A stretch of DNA of 64,000 nucleotides from Rhodospirillaceae bacterium (GTDB taxonomy: Bacteria > Pseudomonadota > Alphaproteobacteria > Bin65), in NCBI GenBank assembly GCA_011523655.1, contig WTGH01000031.1, positions 1 through 64,000 on the forward strand, written 5' to 3'. Below are positions 1 to 6,392 of this stretch, piece by piece (within the stretch, counting starts at the first letter, position 1; each line of letters opens with the position of its first letter). Below the pieces are notes generated by a model. It saw only the letters and a program-made list of their open reading frames with translations, did not search any database and was not told the DNA's origin. The translations under genes were made by a program, and so were the position numbers.

Positions 1-541
1 CGCCTTCGACCGGGGCTATGCGATCGAATCGACGTGCCATGCGCCGGACAAGGCGGGCGCGTTCGCCGAGATTTACCGCGTGCTGAAACCCGGCGCTCTC
101 TTCTGGGGTCAGGAAATGTGCCTGACGGACAGGTTCGATCCCGACGACAGCCGGCACCGGGCCATGAGGCAGGAACTGATGCACGGCATCGCGCTCAAGG
201 AAATCGCGACGACGGGCGAGGTCGATCGGGCGCTCGAAATTGCCGGGTTCCAAGTCATCGAGGGAAGCGACCTGGCCGTCGGGGAGAACGGTCCGGTCAC
301 GCCGTGGTACCGACCCATGGAGACCCGGCGCGGAACGGTTGGCAATGCCCTGCGCAGGACTCCGCTGGGCCGCAAGGCGTTCCTCGGGGCCTCCAGGCTG
401 GCCGAGATGGTGGGCGTTTTCCCGAAAGGCTCGACACATGTCGTCCGGCTGCTGGATCGCACCGCCGACGCCTATATCGCCGGTGGCAAAGCCGGAATCT
501 TCACGCCGTTGTATTGTTTCCTGGCGCGCAAGCCGCTTTAG
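1..541 (+). CDS. smt: Sterol C-24 methyltransferase (SMT/Erg6 family), 3' part only
   Basis: The gene enters from the left edge, open in frame from base 2, and 179 residues are visible. These enzymes transfer a methyl group from S-adenosylmethionine to C-24 of the sterol side chain. The fragment carries the SMT signature YAIESTCHAP (residues 6-15), matching YAIEATCHAP of yeast Erg6, then EIYRVLKPG. A PWYRP motif and a C-terminal AGGKAGIFTPLYCFLARKP follow, matching the sterol-methyltransferase C-terminal domain (Erg6 has AGGKSKLFTP and FVARKP). That C-terminal domain separates SMTs from generic methyltransferases such as tocopherol methyltransferase. Full-length SMTs have about 340-380 residues, so roughly half, including the SAM-binding glycine loop, lies outside the window. 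It converges on the P450 gene with 38 bases between the two stops. An internal ATG at 80 is not the start. SMTs are rare in bacteria. Substrate cannot be read from the fragment. Confidence 0.9.
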   Translation, partial: AFDRGYAIESTCHAPDKAGAFAEIYRVLKPGALFWGQEMCLTDRFDPDDSRHRAMRQELMHGIALKEIATTGEVDRALEIAGFQVIEGSDLAVGENGPVTPWYRPMETRRGTVGNALRRTPLGRKAFLGASRLAEMVGVFPKGSTHVVRLLDRTADAYIAGGKAGIFTPLYCFLARKPL

Positions 542-579
542 GCCCCAAGGTCCCCGCGCCCTGTCGCTCCCCTGTCGCG

Positions 580-2613
580 TCAGACGGGCAGTCCGCGCTT
601 CTGCTCTGCGATACGGAACTTCAGTTTCTTGCTCGGTTTCATCGACGGGAGCGGACTGAAGCTGAGCGAATCGGCATAGCTTGCGGGAGACACCTCGAGG
701 GTGAAGTGGTGCGCGATCATCAGCAGATTGACGGCCAGTTGCAGGTCCATCCACCGGTTGCCGAGGCAGGTGTGCGTACCCAGCCCGTAGGGCGCGTAGC
801 CGGGATCGCGGTGCTCGCTGCGCGCCGGCAGATAGCGGTCGACATCGAATGAGAAGGGGTCGGGGAAAACGTCTTCCATGTAGTGCGAAGCCGTTTGGGC
901 GATATAGACCCGCGACCCGACCGGTATTTCGTATCCCTCGACCACGAAGGTATTCATGACATCCCGCATGGACATCGGGACGATCGGGTACATGCGCAGG
1001 CATTCGGTGAGGAAGCGGTGCGTGAACTCGATCGCGGACGGGGTGAAATCTTCACCGTCCGGATCGCCGTTCTCGAACAGGGCATCGGCTTCGGCCCGGA
1101 TTTTCTCGTAGTGCTCGGGCTGCGACGCCATGGCGTAAACCGCGAAACTCAGCGCATCGCCGAGATACACGCTGGCAACCAGCGCAGCGGACAGGGCGAA
1201 GCGCAGGTTCGCCTCCGGCACCAGCTGCGGATCGCTCGCGTGCAGGCTCAGCCAGTCGTCGGTAAGGTTCCGCGGGCAGCCGACCCGCTGAGCCGGCGTA
1301 TGGACGCTTTGGACCCGTTCGAGCAGCGTGTCGACGGTTTTCGCCCGGCGCTTCATCCCCGGGGTATTCAGCATGAATTTGGGCAGGGCCTTGATGATGT
1401 GGGTGATGAGCGCACGCTCCTTGAAGGCCATCAGGTCGTCGATGATGTCCTGAGAATCGACGCTGATGAAAAGAGGCGAGAGCTGCGCGTTCACCATGCG
1501 CCGGCACAGGCGCGTCGCCTGGTAGGTTTCGCCAACCTTCCAATCGGCCATGTATTTGCGGACATAGTCGTAAACATGGTCAAGCTGACCGGCTAGCCGC
1601 CCGCGCGAATAGGCCGGCCCCATGGCCTTGCGTAGGCGGAAATGATCGGCGCCGTCCAGCGACGGCATGACCCCGTGCGCGCCGTAGATTTTCTCGAAGT
1701 CCGCAAAATAATTTCCGGCATTCAGGTGCATCCGCCCGTGCCGATGCACCCAGCGGTTCGTCTCCGGCCCGGCGAGAAAAATCATCGGTCTGCCGAACGG
1801 CACACGGACCTCGAAGACCGGGCCGTATTTTTTTGCGAGATCCGCAAAGACGGCGGGAATGTTGCCGTTGCGCAGATGAGGATTGAACAGCAAATCGCGC
1901 AGCGAAACCCGCTGAATTGGCTTGGTCAGAGCCGAATGCCGAAGCATCGGGCTGGCGATGGTGTGTTCGACCGCATCGGCTATGGAACGGCCGATCAGGT
2001 CCATCTTGCAGATTAATTCGATGCGCCGTTCCGCCTCGTCGTCGAGTTCGAATATAAAGCGAAACACGTCGCAAGTATTGACGAGGCAAACGACGATGAT
2101 GTCTCTCGGATCGGGAATCGTGTCGGTGAAGATGCACTCGCTGATGCGTGTTTTGATGAACTGACCTGCGGTGTCTTGCCGGTCATTGCCGTGCAGATCC
2201 GTGAACCAGTTGGTCGGGGCCAGCGTCCAGAAGTCGCCGTCGTGGTGGCTCAGGATCTTAAGATCGACCAGGCGGTCCAGGGTCAAATCGATAATCGACT
2301 CCGCCTGGATAGCGAACCGTTCGATCCAGTACTGGGCGTTGCGTTGCTCCGGTTCGTTCGCGATTTCCTCCAGAACGGGATCCAGGGTGGGGTTGCCCGT
2401 TTCTGTCCGGTCCACGAGGATCAGCGAATCCAGGTCCGTATCGATGCGCGACAGGAGGGAGAGTTCTGCCAGCACAGAACCGACAACGGCGCAGTTCAAT
2501 TCCCAGCCATGGACCTGGTAAAAATAGCCGGTCTCCTCGTTGAGGAGCATCAGGATGAGCTCTTCCGGGAGGCTCAGCGATTGCGTCGTCAATCCCTCGA
2601 CAGAATCGGGCAT
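580..2613 (-). CDS. GPP34 (GOLPH3-like) domain fused to a cytochrome P450
   Basis: This 677-residue protein has two parts. Residues about 12-225 resemble the GPP34/GOLPH3 fold, with LSLPEELILMLL near the N-terminus, the LAELSLLSRI pattern, TGNPTLD, a YWIE segment and DPRDI. In eukaryotes GOLPH3 binds phosphatidylinositol-4-phosphate on membranes; the role of bacterial GPP34 domains is not known to me. Residues about 245-660 form a P450: ExxR helix at E537-R540 (ECLR) and haem loop YGLGTHTCLG with the cysteine ligand at residue 616. The I-helix lacks the usual AGxDT oxygen-activation motif and reads VYLGDALS instead. The start at 2613 is chosen because AAGGAGG lies 8 bases upstream (2622-2628), although the frame stays open further upstream. 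There is no fused ferredoxin or reductase, so redox partners are elsewhere. Next to a sterol methyltransferase and a Rieske oxygenase, a sterol or triterpenoid hydroxylase/demethylase is the best inference. It is not clearly CYP51. Confidence 0.85.
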   Translation of the reverse strand: MPDSVEGLTTQSLSLPEELILMLLNEETGYFYQVHGWELNCAVVGSVLAELSLLSRIDTDLDSLILVDRTETGNPTLDPVLEEIANEPEQRNAQYWIERFAIQAESIIDLTLDRLVDLKILSHHDGDFWTLAPTNWFTDLHGNDRQDTAGQFIKTRISECIFTDTIPDPRDIIVVCLVNTCDVFRFIFELDDEAERRIELICKMDLIGRSIADAVEHTIASPMLRHSALTKPIQRVSLRDLLFNPHLRNGNIPAVFADLAKKYGPVFEVRVPFGRPMIFLAGPETNRWVHRHGRMHLNAGNYFADFEKIYGAHGVMPSLDGADHFRLRKAMGPAYSRGRLAGQLDHVYDYVRKYMADWKVGETYQATRLCRRMVNAQLSPLFISVDSQDIIDDLMAFKERALITHIIKALPKFMLNTPGMKRRAKTVDTLLERVQSVHTPAQRVGCPRNLTDDWLSLHASDPQLVPEANLRFALSAALVASVYLGDALSFAVYAMASQPEHYEKIRAEADALFENGDPDGEDFTPSAIEFTHRFLTECLRMYPIVPMSMRDVMNTFVVEGYEIPVGSRVYIAQTASHYMEDVFPDPFSFDVDRYLPARSEHRDPGYAPYGLGTHTCLGNRWMDLQLAVNLLMIAHHFTLEVSPASYADSLSFSPLPSMKPSKKLKFRIAEQKRGLPV

Positions 2614-2895
2614 CGGCCATGCCTCCTTGGGCCCGAAGCGGTGCGAATTCCGCGATCGGCACATTCGCAAGCCGCCGATACACCGCATCCGGAGATTTGA
2701 ACTGCTGTCGGCGTTCAATTCCAAAACCGAATGTCGGGCCCGGACAGACCGCCGTCAAGTCCGCAGAATTTGAGTTATCCGCGTCGATGCCTTCGCTGGT
2801 GAGGGCGATTCCGCATTTTGCGGGCCGGCAAACGACGGTCTCCTCCGGCCAGGTCTCCACGAACTCCGCCCGGCTCTTGCAGCGCCTCGCGCCGT

Positions 2896-3996
2896 TCAGC
2901 GGGTGCGAGAGGCCGGCTGCTTCTCCGTGCCGACGGAATGCCGATCCGCAGCTCGGGAGCCACAAAACTGGCCGTCCGGATAAAACTGCTCGCAATAGCG
3001 CCGGTATCTTCCGATCGGCCCGTCCGAAGCGCAGAGCATGGGGCGCGGCCGGTACCGTTTCCGGCTCCAGATCACGACGTCCTGCAACACGTCGTGCCTC
3101 TGGGCCGCCATGATGATCTTGTTCATGATCCGCGTGCGAAGGCGCGGCGGGAGAAAGCGCATCCCGACGATCGGCCGCTTCGGCCCGAGCAGTTGCCGGA
3201 CCTGGCTGACCAGCGTCATTTCCACGAGGTCGCCGTCGATCGGCGTTGCGAGCACCCACAAGCGGGTATCCATGCCGATATTGTGTTCGCGGACCTCGAC
3301 ATACGAATAGCCGAACCCGTGCACATGGGTGACGGCGGACACGTCGTAGGCGAAGACCTTTATCCCGGCGACGGTCTGGGTTCGCTTGAAGTCGAAGCAG
3401 CTCTTGAGCCAGGCGCCGTCGACCGATACCGGCCTGACCCCGCTTACGCTGTTATAGCCGTGGACATAGCGCAGATGCCCGAGATCGACGGAATTTTCCG
3501 TCGTTTCCTGGGGGTGGCCGGAGAACCGTACGCTCCAGGCTTCCATTCCGCACCAGTCGGAGCCGGCCGGCGGCGCTTCCGGAAGGTCCCATTGCGGCGG
3601 CCGGCCGCCGCTGCTCCACCAGGCGAAGATCAGGCCGAGAATATCGCGGGTCTCGAACACCTTGAGCCTGGCGGACCTGGGCGCCGGCGCATAGGGCGTG
3701 GCGACGCACTGGCCGGTGGCATCGAATTCGAAGCCGTGAAACGGACATACGAGGCAGCCGTCGCGGACCCGCCCGCCGGCTTCGGGGCCCAGATCGGAGC
3801 CCATATGCGGGCAGGTCGCTACGGCAACGCAGACGTCCCCGTCGTCGTTGCTCCAGACGACGATCCTTTCGCCGAGCCAGGTTTTCTGGAGCAGCTTTTC
3901 CTTCCCGATGGTTTCGCGGCGGGCGACGAAATACCAGCCCTCCGGAAACGGAAAAAGCTCGGCGGAGACATTGTGCTCGTTCGGATCGGTTTTCAT
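2896..3996 (-). CDS. Rieske [2Fe-2S] non-haem iron oxygenase, steroid/sterol-type
   Basis: The 366-residue protein has an N-terminal Rieske domain with CPH (C62, H64) and CPFH (C84, H87) binding the 2Fe-2S cluster. A catalytic domain follows with the mononuclear-iron motif ENSVDLGHLRYVH (N168, D171, H174, H179). The FPFPEGWYFVA opening and the spacing of the two motifs recall cholesterol 7-desaturase (DAF-36/Neverland), 3-ketosteroid 9-hydroxylase (KshA) and the Rieske enzyme of bacterial sterol C-4 demethylation. These all need an external reductase, and none is visible here. The start at 3996 gives a normal family N-terminus; an upstream extension open to 4257 is low-complexity and overlaps the divergent gene. 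It shares its strand with the P450 gene, 282 bases upstream of it, so they may be co-transcribed. A substrate related to the SMT product is inference. Confidence 0.87.
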   Translation of the reverse strand: MKTDPNEHNVSAELFPFPEGWYFVARRETIGKEKLLQKTWLGERIVVWSNDDGDVCVAVATCPHMGSDLGPEAGGRVRDGCLVCPFHGFEFDATGQCVATPYAPAPRSARLKVFETRDILGLIFAWWSSGGRPPQWDLPEAPPAGSDWCGMEAWSVRFSGHPQETTENSVDLGHLRYVHGYNSVSGVRPVSVDGAWLKSCFDFKRTQTVAGIKVFAYDVSAVTHVHGFGYSYVEVREHNIGMDTRLWVLATPIDGDLVEMTLVSQVRQLLGPKRPIVGMRFLPPRLRTRIMNKIIMAAQRHDVLQDVVIWSRKRYRPRPMLCASDGPIGRYRRYCEQFYPDGQFCGSRAADRHSVGTEKQPASRTR

Positions 3997-4237
3997 TTGC
4001 CGCGGATTTGCCCCGCTCCGAAAACTGCAGTTCCGCCGGCCGAACGGCCGGCTCGACCGCAGGGATATCGGGGCATGTATGGTATCGGGCAGTACAGGGC
4101 AATCGAATCCGCGCCGGAAATGCAAGTCCCGGACTCCCGGGACATCGGGCCCGCCTCTTCCTAAGTTCGGGAGTGAAGCCCGCACGCGGACGATGGTAAG
4201 GGTAGGTAATGCCACGAGCGATACGAGGTCTGCGGCG

Positions 4238-5596
4238 ATGCCGAGACGGGTTGCCATTGTCGGCGGAGGAATCTCGGGGCTGGGCGCTGCCTGGGCGCTG
4301 CATCGGCACCCCGACCGCTTCGAATTCCGGCTGTTCGAGGCGCAGGATCAGGTCGGCGGCAACGCGGTCACGGCCGACATGCCGCAGGACGACGGCACCT
4401 CGATCCCGTTCGATGTCTCCGTCACGGCGTGCATACCGTCGGTATACCACCACATTCTGCTTCTCATGCAGCAGCACGGTATCGAGCTGGTCGATACCAG
4501 ATTCAGTTACAGCGTGAAGTATCGCGGCGGCATCTACGCCCACGATTTCGCTTCGGACATCAGGAGGCAATTGCAACCGGAAATCGAGAAATTCCAGAGG
4601 CTCTTGCGGCGTCTGAAATGGTTTGGCCGGCTCAACCGGTCGAGATCCCGGCTGCTCAACGCGCTCAACCCCTTCAACTATGTCAGCATGGGGACCGTTC
4701 TCAACTTCGGCAGGTTTTCCGGCGATTTCAGGTACAAGATACTCAAACCCATGTTCGTCAATTTCCTGATGGCGACGAACGTGTTCGACATGCCGGCATC
4801 CCTTTTTGCCCGGTATCTGGAGTTTTTCGATATCGAAACCGCAACCCCGATGCAGACCTGGGACCGCGGTACGCGGCGCATTTATGAAAACCTGTCGGCC
4901 GAATTCCGGGACAGGATTTACCTCGGCCGGCCGGTCCGGAAAGTTTACCGGCGCCCGTCCGGGGTCGTCGTGGAGGATGAAAACGGAGACGAAGAAACGT
5001 TCGACGACGTCGTTTTCGCGTGCAACGCGAACCAGACGCTGATGATCCTGGACAAGCCGACCTTACTGGAGAGCTGGCTTCTCTCCTCGATCCGCTACGA
5101 GAGCGAACTGCACAACCATACGGTCGTTCATTCGGACGCCTCGGTTCTTCCGGACAACGAGGCCCGGCCGCTCGCCACCCGGAGCAACCATATCGAGCAG
5201 TATGGCGCCCGGCCGGACAACTACGAAATCACCTACATCATGCACAATCAGCAGCCTTGGGCGAACCTGTCGGACAAGCCCTGCCTGGTGACCTACAACC
5301 CGATCAGCCGGATCGACGACAACAAAATCGTCAAAAGATGGTGGTTCCAGCACATCGTGCACGACGTGCGGCACATCGCATTCCTGATCCACCTGTTCCG
5401 CTTCGTTCAGGGCAAACGGCGAACCTGGCACTGCGGCGCCCATACGCTCATCAACAGTCAGGAAACCTGTTTCGTGACCGGCCTCGTCACGGCAAGGCAG
5501 ATGGGCGCGGAGTACCCGTTCCGGGACTCCGAAGCGCGGAAGTGGTTCAATTTCTACGGGCGCACGATGTACGGCTGGCGCTTCCGGAAGGCGTGA
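4238..5596 (+). CDS. FAD-dependent oxidoreductase, amine-oxidase fold (COG2907-like)
   Basis: The 452-residue protein begins with a Rossmann dinucleotide-binding motif, VAIVGGGISGLGAAWAL (GGGISGLG at residues 9-16), an acidic end of strand 2 (E34), then QVGGN, as in flavin-containing amine oxidases, desaturases and protoporphyrinogen oxidase relatives. The middle (SVTACIPSVYHHI, FSYSVKYRGG) fits the COG2907 group of predicted NAD/FAD-binding proteins, often found beside cyclopropane-fatty-acid synthases. The chosen ATG follows GAGG by 9 bases and places the FAD motif at the N-terminus. An ATG 45 bases upstream is possible. It is divergent from the Rieske gene across about 240 bases that probably contain both promoters. 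In this neighbourhood a double-bond reductase, desaturase or alcohol oxidase acting on a sterol is plausible, but the reaction cannot be read from sequence. Confidence 0.8.
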   Translation: MPRRVAIVGGGISGLGAAWALHRHPDRFEFRLFEAQDQVGGNAVTADMPQDDGTSIPFDVSVTACIPSVYHHILLLMQQHGIELVDTRFSYSVKYRGGIYAHDFASDIRRQLQPEIEKFQRLLRRLKWFGRLNRSRSRLLNALNPFNYVSMGTVLNFGRFSGDFRYKILKPMFVNFLMATNVFDMPASLFARYLEFFDIETATPMQTWDRGTRRIYENLSAEFRDRIYLGRPVRKVYRRPSGVVVEDENGDEETFDDVVFACNANQTLMILDKPTLLESWLLSSIRYESELHNHTVVHSDASVLPDNEARPLATRSNHIEQYGARPDNYEITYIMHNQQPWANLSDKPCLVTYNPISRIDDNKIVKRWWFQHIVHDVRHIAFLIHLFRFVQGKRRTWHCGAHTLINSQETCFVTGLVTARQMGAEYPFRDSEARKWFNFYGRTMYGWRFRKA

Positions 5597-5633
5597 GCTG
5601 GGGCCCGTACGGGCTGGGCCGCCCGGACGGACT

Positions 5634-6392
5634 CTATCCCACCATGGAGTAGCCGCCGCTGATGCTGAGTATCTGGCCGGTGATCCAGCTTGCGCCGCCC
5701 GACGCCAGGAAGACGATGGCGGGCGCGACGTCCTCGGGCGTGCCGATCCGGCGCATGGGATATTGCCGGACGATCTTCTCGCGGTTCTTTTCCAGCCAGT
5801 TCGGGTCGGTGTGGGTGGTCTCGACATAGCCGAGCGCGACCGCGTTGACCGTAACGCCGGACGGGCCGAACTCCTGCGCCAGCGACTTGGTGAGCGACAG
5901 CACGCCTCCGCGCGCAGATGTCGTGACCGAAAGGGCCTTCCCGCCGATCCGCGCGGAATCGCCGGCGAGGTTGACAATGCGCCCGCCGCCTTGCTCGACC
6001 ATGCGGGCGCCGACCGCGCTGCAGCAATGAATCACGCCGTAGAGGCCGACATCGATCTGGCGTTTCCATTCCTCCGGGCCGGTGTCGAGGAAACGGCGCG
6101 GCTCGACATAGCCGGCGTTGTTCACCAGCACGTCGATCCGGCCGAAGTCGCCGACAATCGCCTCGGTCATGGCCTGGACAGACTCGAGGTCGGCGACATC
6201 CGCCTGGTAGGCCTTGGCCTTTCCCCCGTTCTCGGTAATTTCACCGACCACGCTGCCGGCGGCGTTTGCCGACCGGTTGTAGTTCACGGCCACGGTCGCG
6301 CCCTCCGCGGCGAAGGCCAGCGCGGTCTCGCGGCCGATGTCCCGGGCGCTGCCGGTGACCAGGGCGACCTTGCCTTCCAGATCAAGATTCAT
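5634..6392 (-). CDS. Short-chain dehydrogenase/reductase-like protein lacking the catalytic triad
   Basis: This 252-residue protein has the classical SDR fold. The cofactor motif TGSARDIG is at residues 13-20, NNAG at 91-94, and the C-terminus GQILSISGGYSMVG is normal for the family (close to BadH-type hydroxyacyl-CoA dehydrogenases). Aligning it by eye to NISSDAG...YSAAKGG of typical members, the catalytic Ser is Gly144, the Tyr is Thr157 and the Lys is Arg161 (VTTSARGG). All three active-site residues are replaced, so normal SDR hydride chemistry is unlikely. Its ATG overlaps the stop of the molybdopterin subunit gene (ATGA), and GGGAGA lies upstream, so it is translated as the last gene of the molybdenum-hydroxylase operon. 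The reading frame is intact, which argues against simple decay. It might bind CoA esters or NAD(P) structurally, but this is speculation. Confidence 0.88.
   Translation of the reverse strand: MNLDLEGKVALVTGSARDIGRETALAFAAEGATVAVNYNRSANAAGSVVGEITENGGKAKAYQADVADLESVQAMTEAIVGDFGRIDVLVNNAGYVEPRRFLDTGPEEWKRQIDVGLYGVIHCCSAVGARMVEQGGGRIVNLAGDSARIGGKALSVTTSARGGVLSLTKSLAQEFGPSGVTVNAVALGYVETTHTDPNWLEKNREKIVRQYPMRRIGTPEDVAPAIVFLASGGASWITGQILSISGGYSMVG

Noticed and set aside
580-2613. CYP51 (sterol 14-alpha-demethylase) assignment for the P450
   Set aside because: The I-helix and B'-region signatures of CYP51 are not visible; only a general P450 call is supported.
2258-3259. 333-codon open frame on the minus strand between the P450 and Rieske genes
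   Set aside because: It overlaps both recognised genes in another frame, is arginine- and proline-rich and shows no family motif; it is a GC-driven shadow.
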